Of a stretch of 64,000 nucleotides of DNA, positions 43,444-52,838 are shown in pieces. Source of the stretch: CAG-411 sp963643465 (GTDB lineage Bacteria > Bacillota > Clostridia > Lachnospirales > Lachnospiraceae); contig CAVIJT010000007.1 of the NCBI GenBank assembly GCA_963643465.1, positions 62,001 to 126,000 on the forward strand. The letters are read 5' to 3'. Both the position numbers and the translations under genes were made by a program. The first letter of the stretch is position 1; the number at the start of each line of letters is the position of its first letter. Under the pieces are notes generated by a model. That model was not told the DNA's origin. It saw only the letters and a list, made by a program, of their open reading frames with translations, and made no database searches.

Positions 43444-44646
43444 ATGGAAGATTTAGATTTTTTGTTAGAATTAGCATTAATTTTATTGGGAACTAAAGCA
43501 TTAGGACTTCTCACGAAACGTTTTCAGATGCCACAGGTAGTTGGTGCCTTACTTGCAGGTCTTATTTTAGGACCTGCATGTCTAGGTATTTTATCTGAAA
43601 CCGATTTTATTACAGAATGCTCAAAAATCGGCGTAATTGTACTTATGTTTTCTGCTGGTTTAGAGACAGATATTAAGGGATTAAAGAAGTGTGGACTTGC
43701 GGCATTTATTATTGCTCTGTTAGGCGTTATTGTTCCTTTAGTAGGGGGATATCTAGTTGCATATTTCTTCAACGGAAAGTTGATAGAATCTGATGCAAGT
43801 TCTTCCTTGCTTTTCCAAAATATTTTTATCGGAGTTATACTAACAGCAACTTCGGTAAGTATTACGGTGGAAACGTTAAAAGAACTTGGCAAATTAAATT
43901 GTGATGCTGGTAATGCAATTATGGGTGCTGCCATTATAGATGATATCCTTGGTATCATCGCATTAACAATTATTACAAGTATTGGCGATCCAAACAGTGA
44001 TTCTACTATTGGTCCCGTGCTTGGAAAAATCGTTGCATTTTTTGTTCTTGCAGGATTTGTAGGATACATATTCTATCGCATCTTTAAAGTGTGGACAGAG
44101 CGTTCCTCTAAGGACAAACGACGATTTGTTATTATTGCATTTGTATTCTGCTTGATTATGTCTTATGTAGCAGAAGTATATTTTGGAGTAGCAGATATTA
44201 CGGGGGCTTATCTAGCTGGTTTAGTAATTTCACAAACACAAAGAAAAGAATATTTGGAAGCTCGTTTTGGAACACTGTCTTATATTATGTTATCGCCTAT
44301 TTTCTTTGCAAGTATAGGTATAAAAGTTGTGTTACCGAAAATGACAGCAGAAATTGTTTTATTTACAGTGCTGCTTGTTGCTGTAGCTGCACTTGCAAAA
44401 ATTATTGGATGTGGAATTGGTGCAAAAATATTTAAATATAGTAACAAAGAATGCCTGCAAATTGGTGCCGGTATGGTATCCAGAGGTGAAGTTGCTTTGG
44501 TTGTAATGGACAACGGCGGCAAAGCCTTAATGCCATCTAATTTACAAGGTCCAATTGTTATTATGGTAGTAGCTACTACTATAATTGCGCCAATCCTATT
44601 AAAACTTGTATTCAAGGAAAAATCAAACACAACAACAGCTACATAA
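43444..44646 (+). CDS. Cation:proton antiporter (CPA2 family)
   Basis: Encodes 400 residues with about 12 membrane segments. The CPA2 signature is visible: QMPQVVGALLAGLILGP near residue 30, MFSAGLETD, ILTATSVSITVETLKELG and the ion-binding AAIIDDILGI around residue 165 (the DD pair of electrogenic members). The C terminus lacks a large cytoplasmic regulatory (RCK/TrkA) domain. It would exchange Na+ or K+ for H+ across the membrane. AGAGGCGAG precedes the ATG. Ion preference is not readable. Confidence 0.92.
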   Translation: MEDLDFLLELALILLGTKALGLLTKRFQMPQVVGALLAGLILGPACLGILSETDFITECSKIGVIVLMFSAGLETDIKGLKKCGLAAFIIALLGVIVPLVGGYLVAYFFNGKLIESDASSSLLFQNIFIGVILTATSVSITVETLKELGKLNCDAGNAIMGAAIIDDILGIIALTIITSIGDPNSDSTIGPVLGKIVAFFVLAGFVGYIFYRIFKVWTERSSKDKRRFVIIAFVFCLIMSYVAEVYFGVADITGAYLAGLVISQTQRKEYLEARFGTLSYIMLSPIFFASIGIKVVLPKMTAEIVLFTVLLVAVAALAKIIGCGIGAKIFKYSNKECLQIGAGMVSRGEVALVVMDNGGKALMPSNLQGPIVIMVVATTIIAPILLKLVFKEKSNTTTAT

Positions 44647-44717
44647 ATAGTAATAGCATTTGGGAGAGTTCTGCATTTGGGAACTGCAGAAAAATATAAC
44701 AGAAGAGAGGGATATGT

Positions 44718-46316
44718 TTGTTTTTCTTATTGAATTTCTTTTCTAATCAAAATATAAGCGCAACAGGTATTTGGTTACTTCTTTGCGTCATTGTTCTTGT
44801 GTCTGTTTCTATTTGTCTGATTATTATTAATCGGCAAAAGCATATGGCAGAAGAATCCGCACAGGCGGCCACTGAAAAGTTGGAAGAAAATTATCGTGAA
44901 TTAGAAGAAGCATATAAACAATTGCAATTGGCAAATGAAAAACTAGACGAAAAATACGAAGAACTAAAAGTCACACAAGAACGCAACAAAAAGTTAGCAT
45001 ATGTGGACTATTTAACAGAACTTCCGAATCGAACTGCATTCACAGAATATTTAGAATATGCACTATCTACTTTAAAAAAAGGGCATATTCTATCTATTAT
45101 GTATATTGATTTGGACAATTTTAAAGTAATCAATGACACATTAGGACATTCCTATGGTGATGAACTGCTAATAGACTGCACAGAACGCTTAAAACAGGCT
45201 ATTGACAAAAATGATTACTTAGCACGTTTTGGTGGTGATGAATTTATTATTTTATCAGAAAACGTCATTAACATGTGGGAATATGAAGAAAAGATTGCAA
45301 ATATTCAAAAAATATTCGCCCAACCTTTTGTTCTATCTTTAAAAGAATATTTTATCACAGCTAGTATTGGTGTGGCTATTGCTCCAAGAGACAGCGATAA
45401 TGCCCAAACTTTATTAAAGAATGTAGATGTGGCTATGTACCATGCGAAAAGTCTTGGTAAAAATACGGTGAGTTTCTATGAACCATCTTTGAATAATCAA
45501 ATTTTAACTAAAATGGAAACGCAATCCGAATTGCACCAAGCTATTGCAAACGGCGAATTTGAATTATATTATCAAGCACAAGTCGACCTTGATTCTGACC
45601 ATATTGTAGGTTTTGAAGCATTGGTTCGTTGGAATCATCCAGAACAAGGGATTATTACGGCTGATAAATTTATACCTTTGGCAGAAGACACAGGAATGAT
45701 TGGTACCATTGGTAGTTGGGTACTATTTGAGGCATGTCATCAATTAAAAAAATGGCAGGATGAAGGATATAATGGAATCACTATGGCGGTCAATCTGTCT
45801 GCCAGACAGTTTAAAGATCCGGATTTTGTAGAAACCGTAGAAGCTGTAATCAAAGAATCTGGAATTCGTCCTCAAGATTTAGAGTTAGAAATAACAGAAA
45901 CCATTGCACTGGATGATATTACCTATTCCATTGATACCATTTCTCAGTTAAAAGATTTGGGAATCAAGTTTTCTTTGGATGACTTTGGAACAGGATATTC
46001 TTCATTGAATTATTTGAAATACTTGCCGGTAAGTAACTTAAAAATTGATAAAAGTTTCATTGATACCATCATTGAAGACAAAAGTGATAAAGCAATCGTT
46101 TCCGCTATTATTACACTTGCACGTAATTTTAACTTAGATGTAATTGCAGAAGGTGTAGAAAATAGTGAACAGGCATCATTTCTGAAAGAAGCACAATGTA
46201 ACATTGTACAGGGATATTTATATAGTGTTCCTGTTTCTAAAGAAGATGCAGATTCCCTGCTAAAAAACATGGGAACAGACGAGATACATAGCATGTTTCA
46301 AAATGCAGAAAAATAG
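44718..46316 (+). CDS. Bifunctional GGDEF-EAL c-di-GMP enzyme
   Basis: Encodes 532 residues from TTG 44718, with AGAGAGG at 44704-44710; the nearby ATG at 44714 gives only a ten-residue frame. The N terminus has one membrane segment (residues about 15-38), then a heptad-like coiled coil (EKLEENYRELEEAY). The GGDEF domain has an intact GGDEF at residues 172-176 but no RxxD inhibitory site (DKND instead). The EAL domain has EAL at 300-302, NLSARQ, ELEITET, DDFGTGYSSL, and AEGVE, so cleavage should work too. It makes and breaks c-di-GMP; which prevails is unknown. It ends in a terminator. Confidence 0.95.
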   Translation: MFFLLNFFSNQNISATGIWLLLCVIVLVSVSICLIIINRQKHMAEESAQAATEKLEENYRELEEAYKQLQLANEKLDEKYEELKVTQERNKKLAYVDYLTELPNRTAFTEYLEYALSTLKKGHILSIMYIDLDNFKVINDTLGHSYGDELLIDCTERLKQAIDKNDYLARFGGDEFIILSENVINMWEYEEKIANIQKIFAQPFVLSLKEYFITASIGVAIAPRDSDNAQTLLKNVDVAMYHAKSLGKNTVSFYEPSLNNQILTKMETQSELHQAIANGEFELYYQAQVDLDSDHIVGFEALVRWNHPEQGIITADKFIPLAEDTGMIGTIGSWVLFEACHQLKKWQDEGYNGITMAVNLSARQFKDPDFVETVEAVIKESGIRPQDLELEITETIALDDITYSIDTISQLKDLGIKFSLDDFGTGYSSLNYLKYLPVSNLKIDKSFIDTIIEDKSDKAIVSAIITLARNFNLDVIAEGVENSEQASFLKEAQCNIVQGYLYSVPVSKEDADSLLKNMGTDEIHSMFQNAEK

Positions 46317-46322
46317 TTTATT

Positions 46323-46353
46323 TACCCAGCTTATCTATAGGCTGGGTACTTTT
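46323..46353 (+). terminator. Terminator after the GGDEF-EAL gene
   Basis: TACCCAGC at 46323-46330 pairs with GCTGGGTA at 46341-46348, ten-base loop, then CTTTTAACTTTTT. Confidence 0.75.
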
Positions 46354-46516
46354 AACTTTTTACTTGCAAACTTCTCTATTTTTTGCTACACTAGATTTTG
46401 TATTCTTTATTTCTATTGCAGAATTTTCTCTGTATGTATCCAAACAAATGTATTTTATACCATTTTGTATTACAACATTTCACTAAATATGTAAGTGAGA
46501 ACTAGAACATATACAC

Positions 46517-47458
46517 ATGAATTATATTAATTTTACAAAAGAGCTGGAACAACTTGTACAGAAAAAGTTAGGAGAGCAGTATCAGGTTTCCATGATACAG
46601 ATTCTAAAAAATAATGGGTTAACCAAAGATGCTATCCTAATTAAAGAAAACAACTCCAATCTATGCCCAAACATTTATTTGGAACATTTTTACGAACGTT
46701 TTTGTGAATGTGAAAGTTTGGATGAAATTTCAGATGAAATTATAAATTTTTATCATGAGGCAAGTAGCCAAAAACCCCAAGATATGGAAGATTACTTTGC
46801 TTTTGAAAACTATAGAAAAAGATTATTTCTTCGAATTATCCATTTTGAATCAAATCAAATATTATTGGAAAATGTACCATATATTCCTTACTTGGATTTA
46901 GCAATCACATTTCACTGTTTAATTTCTGATTACCATCAGGGAATGCACTTTTTTACCGTTTCAAATGCACTTTTAGAAGAGTGGGGAATATCTGTGGATA
47001 AATTGTATCAAATTGCTTTAGAAAATACACAACACTTATTTCCAGCCCACATTGATACATTAGAACATATCCTAAATCAATTATTGTGTACCCCCCATTC
47101 CTATCAAACGATTTTTTCAAACACAAATTTTGAAACAGAGCTTTCCAATATTTCAAATCAGAAAAAATTTCAAATATTTGTTATAACCAATCAATATGGA
47201 GTAAATGGTGCAACTGTTATATTGTATCCACATCTTTTAGAGCATATAGCCGAAAAATTGCAATCAAATCTCTATTTACTTCCATCTAGTATTCATGAAT
47301 TTCTTGTACTATCTGACGCAGAGAGTTTTTGTCAAACACTTTCTGAGATGGTTTCAAAAGTGAACACACATGAAGTATCAAAAGAGGAAATCTTATCCAA
47401 TCAAGTTTATTTTTACGATTGGAAAGCACATCGACTGACAGAAAAAGCAGATAACTAA
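46517..47458 (+). CDS. DUF5688 family protein
   Basis: Encodes 313 residues. The N-terminal INFTKELEQLVQKKLGEQYQVSMIQILKNNG and the repeated pattern NxGxNGATVILYPHLLEHIAEKL near the end match the DUF5688 family, which is common in Lachnospiraceae and of unknown role. There is no signal peptide or membrane segment, and the protein is acidic, so it is presumably cytoplasmic. These proteins often sit next to toxin-like or secreted proteins in other genomes, but nothing of that kind is seen here. No good ribosome binding site is visible before the ATG. Stands alone with a hairpin behind it. Confidence 0.85.
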   Translation: MNYINFTKELEQLVQKKLGEQYQVSMIQILKNNGLTKDAILIKENNSNLCPNIYLEHFYERFCECESLDEISDEIINFYHEASSQKPQDMEDYFAFENYRKRLFLRIIHFESNQILLENVPYIPYLDLAITFHCLISDYHQGMHFFTVSNALLEEWGISVDKLYQIALENTQHLFPAHIDTLEHILNQLLCTPHSYQTIFSNTNFETELSNISNQKKFQIFVITNQYGVNGATVILYPHLLEHIAEKLQSNLYLLPSSIHEFLVLSDAESFCQTLSEMVSKVNTHEVSKEEILSNQVYFYDWKAHRLTEKADN

Positions 47459-47492
47459 AAAACTGCCAGTCATTATATTTCAATGACTGGCA
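47457..47492 (-). terminator. Terminator for the minus-strand flavoprotein gene
   Basis: TGCCAGTCATT at 47464-47474 and AATGACTGGCA at 47482-47492 form an 11-bp stem. On the minus strand the stem is followed by TTTTTT (47457-47463). It may also slow plus-strand transcription out of the DUF5688 gene. Confidence 0.8.
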
Positions 47493-47532
47493 ACTCTGTT
47501 ATTTCATGGAAATGTATAAATCGTTTCGTTGA

Positions 47533-48039
47533 TTATTTGCTTAAAACCTTTGTAATTTCACAAACATACATAGTATGGTAATCGTTTCCTGGATACCATT
47601 TAGATATGCACGCTTTATCAATAAAACTATTTTCATTCATTTCCTGAGCATACATTTTTTTCAAACACAAAACAAGATTTGCCTCTTCAAAATAAGGAGC
47701 CTGCCCCTCAAAATTCAAAGTTAAGTTCTGCTCTTTAATTTTATCTATGTCTTTTCCCGATTTGCTTCCCATAAAAGAGAGCATCTCTCTATATTCCTCA
47801 CCATAAAAGCTAAGAGTTAGTTCTTCTTCTTTATCAATAAATTGTTTTGTATATCGCTGTGGGCGTATAAAAATAAATGCAACTGGTTTTCCCCACATAA
47901 TACCAACGCCGCCCCAAGACACCGTCATAGTATTCACTTTCTCTGTTGTACCGGCTGTAACAAGTCCCCAATCTTTACCAATGAGAGAAAAGGGATTCTG
48001 TGTTAATTGTTCTGGTGTAATTGTTTTCCAATCTGACAT
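47533..48039 (-). CDS. Flavin reductase family protein (FMN-binding split barrel)
   Basis: Encodes 168 residues on the minus strand from the ATG at 48039, preceded by GAAAGGAGAA. A longer frame would run into the N gap and is not credible. The split-barrel flavin-reductase motif is seen in NTMTVSWGGVGIMWGKPVAFIFIRPQRYT around residues 35-63, followed by TLSFYGEEYREML. Such proteins bind FMN and act as reductases or oxidoreductases with unknown acceptors. It is divergent from mecA; between them a minus-strand extended -10 box (TGC plus TATACT, 48089-48097) is visible. Confidence 0.87.
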   Translation of the reverse strand: MSDWKTITPEQLTQNPFSLIGKDWGLVTAGTTEKVNTMTVSWGGVGIMWGKPVAFIFIRPQRYTKQFIDKEEELTLSFYGEEYREMLSFMGSKSGKDIDKIKEQNLTLNFEGQAPYFEEANLVLCLKKMYAQEMNENSFIDKACISKWYPGNDYHTMYVCEITKVLSK

Positions 48040-48134
48040 ATTTTTTCTCCTTTCAAAATATGTGGTTTCTATGTAACCTACATGTAAAAGTATAGCATAT
48101 ATCATTAAGATTTCACAGAAAAATATTTTATATC

Positions 48135-48163
48135 TTGCGATAACAAGAAAGAATAGATATAAT
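48135..48163 (+). promoter_or_regulatory. Sigma-A promoter for mecA
   Basis: TTGCGA at 48135-48140 and perfect TATAAT at 48158-48163, spacing 17. TCTTG/CAAGA around the -35 box forms a small inverted repeat. The transcript start is followed by the assembly gap. Confidence 0.7.
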
Positions 48164-48189
48164 GGACACAGAGTAATAACTTGTAATTG

Positions 48190-48199
48190 NNNNNNNNNN
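48190..48199. other. Assembly gap (ten N)
   Basis: Ten undetermined bases in the leader of mecA. The true gap length is unknown, so distances across it are not reliable. Confidence 0.98.
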
Positions 48200-48248
48200 C
48201 TGTTAATTCTTTTATTAATGGTAATTATTGCGATGGAGGTTGATAATA

Positions 48249-48950
48249 ATGAAGTTTCGTAAACTAGATGATAATACCGTTCGTTGCGTTCTTTCACAAG
48301 AAGATATGGAAGAGCGTGGTTTAAAATTAGAAGATTTTTTCACTAACAAAGACAAAACAAGAGGATTTCTTGAAGATATTGTAAGACAGGCACAAGAAGA
48401 AGTAGGATATGAAACATCCGGCGATACATTAGCGATGCAGGTCATGCCGCTGCCACACAATGGCTTAGCCATTACTTTCTCAGAACACGCCGAACACAAT
48501 ATTAAAGATATGATTGGACATATTCGTTCTGCATTAGAAGACATAAACTCAGAAGAACTTGATCATATGATTACTCCAGTATGCGAAGAACAGGAGTTAA
48601 AAGCAGAACACAAAAAAGAGAAATCAACTTCTAAATCAAAGAAAAAGAAACAATTTTTCCGCGTTTATCGTTTTGAAACTATGAATGCAGTAGAGGCTTT
48701 TTGTAAAACCATCTCAAAAGAATTTACAGTAAAAAGTCAATTATATAAGGATGAAACAGAGGGCCACTATTATTTAACAGTTGAAAAAGGCAGATTATCT
48801 ATTAAAAATTTAGAAAATATTTGTCTACGGGCACCAGAATTTGCAACTCTGGTTTCTAAGCAAGAAAGTTACACTGTCTATTGCAAAGAACATTTCCGTT
48901 GCCTTATTAAAAAAGGTGCAGTGAAGGTAATGAGAAAATTGGCTATATAA
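48249..48950 (+). CDS. mecA: Adaptor protein MecA
   Basis: Encodes 233 residues from ATG 48249, with GGAGGT ahead of it; a GTG-like start at 48228 lies before the ribosome site. The two MecA-type domains are separated by a lysine/serine-rich linker (residues about 118-140). The N-terminal domain starts MKFRKLDDNTVRCVLSQEDMEERGLKLEDFF, typical of the family, and the C-terminal domain has FRFETMNAVEAFCKT-like and EYTVYCKEHFR-like segments that bind ClpC. MecA delivers substrates such as ComK to ClpCP. Here it is followed after 32 bases by the penicillin-binding protein gene, with no competence genes near. Confidence 0.93.
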   Translation: MKFRKLDDNTVRCVLSQEDMEERGLKLEDFFTNKDKTRGFLEDIVRQAQEEVGYETSGDTLAMQVMPLPHNGLAITFSEHAEHNIKDMIGHIRSALEDINSEELDHMITPVCEEQELKAEHKKEKSTSKSKKKKQFFRVYRFETMNAVEAFCKTISKEFTVKSQLYKDETEGHYYLTVEKGRLSIKNLENICLRAPEFATLVSKQESYTVYCKEHFRCLIKKGAVKVMRKLAI

Positions 48951-48982
48951 AGGCGAATAGACAACGAAGAGAGGGGAATAGG

Positions 48983-51900
48983 TTGGATTCACAAAAAGAA
49001 AAAAAGGTTCCAGAAACAGGGCAGGATAATTTGGGCGAAATATCTGAGCTTTTAGAACCTCCAAAACGAGTGCAGGAAGCACTAGAACTATCAGATTTTA
49101 TACAAGAAGTGAAAAAAAATGATGGAGATCTTGAGAATATACAATTTATGGAACAAACCGAACCGAATGAAGAACATGAGGACATACTACATTCTGAAGA
49201 TGCTCCACAAATTATAACTACAGAAGTTTCTGCACAAGAAACGGAAGAGCAATCCACAGTACAACAAACTCCTGCAATGGAGCTAGAACCAGAACATATG
49301 GATGCCAGAGAAGACATTCTTCCAAAAAAAGAGTCTTCTGTGGCTTTTTTGCGTGTCAAAAAATGGAGCATCCACATAGTTTCTGCAATCTGGAACATAA
49401 TTCGTTGTATACTGACAGGATTCTATCGCACACTGAAATTTTTTGTATACTTTGTCACTGTGTTGATTATTGTATGTATTGTTACAGGTGGCATACTTTT
49501 TGCTCGCTACCATTCTTTATATACAAGCATCCGACAAACGGAATATGATCGTATAGCCAACTTATCCGAAGAAACCTTCTCTAACTTAAACAACACCAGA
49601 ATCTATGACGATAAGAATCGCTTAATTGCAGAAATCACCTCTGCGGATTACGAATACGTGGAAATCAATCATGTTTCCAGATATATTCAAGAAGGCTATA
49701 TTGCCGTAGAAGATAAGAATTTTAAAGAACATATAGGAATAGACCCTACAGCCATTGCAAGGGCTGGTGTAGCGTTAGTAAAGAACAACGGTGAGATTAC
49801 TCAGGGTGGTAGTACCATTACACAGCAAGTTGTAAAAAATACACTTCTTACTTCTGAAAAAACTTATGTACGAAAATGTGCCGAACTTCTCTTAGCAATT
49901 GATATGGAGAAAAAATTTACAAAAGCACAAATTATGGAATTTTACGTCAATTCAAACTTTTATGGAAACCAATGCTACGGTGTTGAGGCAGCATGCCAAT
50001 ATTACTTTGGAAAATCTGCTGCAGATGTAAATATCTCTGAAGCAGCTATGATTGTAGGAATGTCTAACAGTCCAAGCAAATACAATCCCGTTGCTAATTA
50101 TGATTTAGCCCTTGAAAAAAGAGATTCTGTTCTAAAAAAAATGTATAAAAACGGTGTCATTTCCCAATCAGAAATGGAAGAGGCAATGGCTGACCGTTTA
50201 CTTGTGGTAGAAAAAAGAACAGAAACATTAAACGAAAGTTATCAGGTAAGTTATGCTATTTACAGTGCTGTCATCACATTGATGGAACAAAATGGATTTG
50301 AATTCCAATACACTTTTGAAACCAAAGAGGAGTATGAAAATTATAAAGAAAAATATTCTGAGACTTACAGTGAACTGTCAGAATATGTTCGCAGTGGTGG
50401 ATTTGATATATATACCTCGCTTAACCAAAAGCAACAAAAGAAATTACAAAAATCGGTAGACACTGTTCTAAGCGGCTTTACAGAGAAACAATCTGATAAT
50501 CGCTATGCCGTACAAGGCGCAGCCGTATGTGTAGATAATGAAACCGGGTATGTAACTGCAATTGTAGGTGGACGAGGAAAAAAAGATCAATATAATCGAG
50601 CTTATCTAGCTCAACGCCAACCAGGAAGTACCATAAAGCCATTACTGGATTATGCACCAGCATTTGAAACCGGTGAATATTATCCTTCTAAAATTATGAA
50701 CGACCACGCAATTACCAACGGTCCGAAAAATTCTGGAGGTTCCTATCGTGGAAAGGTTAGTATGCGAGAAGCCATTGCAAGATCTATCAATACCATTGCC
50801 TATCAAACATTACAGGGAATCGGTGTAGATACTGGATTATCTTATTTAGATAATCTGCGATTTTCTTCTTTAAGCTATATAGATAACGATAATCTTGTCA
50901 TTTCTATTGGCGGATTCACCAATGGAGTTCGAGTGGTAGACATGGCAAAAGGATATAGTACACTTGCATCTGGCGGAACTTATATTGAGAGAAGTTGCAT
51001 TCGAAAAATTACACAGCAAGGAGAAGGAGCTGTATATACCGATACCAAAACTTCTCATCAAGTATACTTACAAGATACTGCATGGTTAATGACTGATTGC
51101 TTAAAAGGAACCATGGAACTTCCTTATGGAACTGGATATAGCTGTAAACTGGATAATCAAATCTGTGCAGGAAAAACAGGTACAACCAATGACAGCAAAG
51201 ATGGTTGGTTTTGTGGTTATACTACACGATACACCACCGCTGTATGGGTCGGTAGAGACGATAACAAATCCATAACTGGAATGTACGGTGCTACTTATGC
51301 AGGAAAAATTTGGCAAAGTTATATGAATACCATTCATGAGGGACTTGAAAAAGAAGATTTTATCAAACCAGAAACGGTAAAGAAAAAATCCATCGATTCT
51401 GACGGTGTTCCTACAGATGCAAACACAGGCAAAAAAGATTATTTCTCTTTATATGCAGAAAATAAGCGTTCCCTTTTGCAACAGGCAAAAGAAGAAGCTG
51501 CTGCACAAAAAAAAGCAGAGAAGAAAGTCAGTGCCTTTGAAAAATTTCAAATTGAAAAAGTGGAAGATTGCTACTTAGTGAAAGATAAATACAAATCTGC
51601 TTTACAGGCAGTAGCTGCAATAGAAAATACAGATATTCGCATCAACTTTAGCACTAGAATAGCCAATAAATATTCAACTTTGCAAAAGGAATTAGAGAAT
51701 TGGAAAGATATTATGGCAGCTTATGAGATTGAACAAGCCAGAAAAGAGGAAGAAGCTAAAGAAAAAGCGGCAAAAGAGGCTGCGGCTGCGGCAAAAGAAC
51801 AAGAAAAAAATCTAGCAATTTCCCGTTTTCGAAACGCATTGAAAGTGGTAGAAGAAACTACAGATGTAGTAACTGATTATACCTATACTATGCTGGAACT

Positions 51901-52126
51901 TGCCTCTAAATACTTGTCCGAATGTGCAGAATATAGCGAGTATGACACCTTATTAAAAGAATATAACACTCAAAAAGAGCGAATCGCTGCACTGGCAGCT
52001 CAAAATGCTGCCGATGAACAAGCGCAACAATCTGCTGAAAATGCAGCAGCTCAGGCCAGAGAAGCCCGTATTCAAAAAGACCGGGAGCGAGTTGCTGCAG
52101 AGCAACAAGAAAAATCTGGAAACTAG
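48983..52126 (+). CDS. Class A penicillin-binding protein (PBP1A/1C-like), with long acidic N and coiled-coil C terminus
   Basis: Encodes 1047 residues from TTG 48983, preceded by GAGGGGAA. Parts in order: an acidic Glu/Gln-rich cytoplasmic segment (1 to about 145), one membrane anchor (about 150-172), the GT51 transglycosylase domain (EDKNFKEH near 241, GGSTITQQVVKN near 275, KKFTKAQIMEFYVN), the transpeptidase domain (PGSTIKPL near 547 with the active Ser/Lys, RSINTIAYQ, and the KTGTTND box near 731), and a C-terminal Ala/Glu/Lys-rich coiled coil from about 850 to the end. It polymerises and crosslinks peptidoglycan outside the membrane. The two tails make it longer than the usual 700-800 residues. 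Confidence 0.95.
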   Translation: MDSQKEKKVPETGQDNLGEISELLEPPKRVQEALELSDFIQEVKKNDGDLENIQFMEQTEPNEEHEDILHSEDAPQIITTEVSAQETEEQSTVQQTPAMELEPEHMDAREDILPKKESSVAFLRVKKWSIHIVSAIWNIIRCILTGFYRTLKFFVYFVTVLIIVCIVTGGILFARYHSLYTSIRQTEYDRIANLSEETFSNLNNTRIYDDKNRLIAEITSADYEYVEINHVSRYIQEGYIAVEDKNFKEHIGIDPTAIARAGVALVKNNGEITQGGSTITQQVVKNTLLTSEKTYVRKCAELLLAIDMEKKFTKAQIMEFYVNSNFYGNQCYGVEAACQYYFGKSAADVNISEAAMIVGMSNSPSKYNPVANYDLALEKRDSVLKKMYKNGVISQSEMEEAMADRLLVVEKRTETLNESYQVSYAIYSAVITLMEQNGFEFQYTFETKEEYENYKEKYSETYSELSEYVRSGGFDIYTSLNQKQQKKLQKSVDTVLSGFTEKQSDNRYAVQGAAVCVDNETGYVTAIVGGRGKKDQYNRAYLAQRQPGSTIKPLLDYAPAFETGEYYPSKIMNDHAITNGPKNSGGSYRGKVSMREAIARSINTIAYQTLQGIGVDTGLSYLDNLRFSSLSYIDNDNLVISIGGFTNGVRVVDMAKGYSTLASGGTYIERSCIRKITQQGEGAVYTDTKTSHQVYLQDTAWLMTDCLKGTMELPYGTGYSCKLDNQICAGKTGTTNDSKDGWFCGYTTRYTTAVWVGRDDNKSITGMYGATYAGKIWQSYMNTIHEGLEKEDFIKPETVKKKSIDSDGVPTDANTGKKDYFSLYAENKRSLLQQAKEEAAAQKKAEKKVSAFEKFQIEKVEDCYLVKDKYKSALQAVAAIENTDIRINFSTRIANKYSTLQKELENWKDIMAAYEIEQARKEEEAKEKAAKEAAAAAKEQEKNLAISRFRNALKVVEETTDVVTDYTYTMLELASKYLSECAEYSEYDTLLKEYNTQKERIAALAAQNAADEQAQQSAENAAAQAREARIQKDRERVAAEQQEKSGN

Positions 52127-52168
52127 CATTTTAAGTTTCTAAAATTATAAGAAATACGGGGGACTGTT

Positions 52169-52786
52169 ATGACAATATTTATTTTGTTAGGAATTGGATT
52201 CATTTTTTTAATTCTTACCAGTATTATCATTGCAATAGATAACAAAAAGCGAAAATGGAATAAAAAAATGCTTCCATTCCGTTGGCGTGTGTTAGGCATT
52301 GTATTTACTATTATTTCCATTACATGTTTTGCATTATTTGTAAAATATGTAACAAATTTTGAAGGAAATGAATATGGAGATCGAAAAATACTATTGCGAA
52401 CTACAATGACTTTATCAGACATTACCTTGCCAAGAGAGGATGCCAAATTAGAAAAGACTTTAGCGCAAACTTATGAAGAAATTATTCCGGAAATAGAAAC
52501 TGGTAAGTCAAATACCACATTAAAATATGTGGATGCTCTTTTGTCCAAAAAACAAATTTCACTTTCTCAGATTCATGAAGTGAAATATAGCAGCGATTTA
52601 ACCAAAAACCAAGTGCAGATTGTAGAATATTTAGTAGTCTGTAAATCTGGTCATTTTACCAAACCGGAAATCTATTACTATATTATCTTTGGAGAAGAGT
52701 TACAAAATGAACTCACATCAAAGACAAAGGATAAAACCAAAGAAACGAAAAACAGCTCCCAAACAGCAAAATCGCAAACAGAGTAA
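52169..52786 (+). CDS. Uncharacterised membrane protein with two N-terminal membrane segments
   Basis: Encodes 205 residues. Two hydrophobic segments lie at residues about 3-23 and 42-62, then a soluble domain rich in Lys, Thr and Glu with a tail of KTKDKTKETKNSSQ. The soluble part (residues 70-180) has no motif I recognise. GGGGGACTG precedes the ATG. It sits between a penicillin-binding protein and a D,D-carboxypeptidase in the same orientation, so a role in the cell envelope is plausible, but this is inference from position. Confidence 0.6.
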   Translation: MTIFILLGIGFIFLILTSIIIAIDNKKRKWNKKMLPFRWRVLGIVFTIISITCFALFVKYVTNFEGNEYGDRKILLRTTMTLSDITLPREDAKLEKTLAQTYEEIIPEIETGKSNTTLKYVDALLSKKQISLSQIHEVKYSSDLTKNQVQIVEYLVVCKSGHFTKPEIYYYIIFGEELQNELTSKTKDKTKETKNSSQTAKSQTE

Positions 52787-52838
52787 CATAATTTTGTAAT
52801 TCACTGTATATATTAAAAAAAAATAGTAAAGTGTATAT

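Noticed and set aside
43524..44069. Minus-strand open frame of about 181 codons opposite the antiporter
   Set aside because: Product is a low-complexity reverse of a membrane protein frame, without ribosome site or known motif.
46354..46516. Short plus-strand frame running from the end of the GGDEF-EAL gene over its terminator
   Set aside because: It crosses a clear terminator, has no ribosome site and encodes an aromatic-rich sequence typical of AT-rich non-coding DNA.
48040..48297. N-terminal extension of the flavin-reductase frame across the N gap
   Set aside because: It needs translation through undetermined bases, and a perfect ribosome binding site supports the ATG at 48039.
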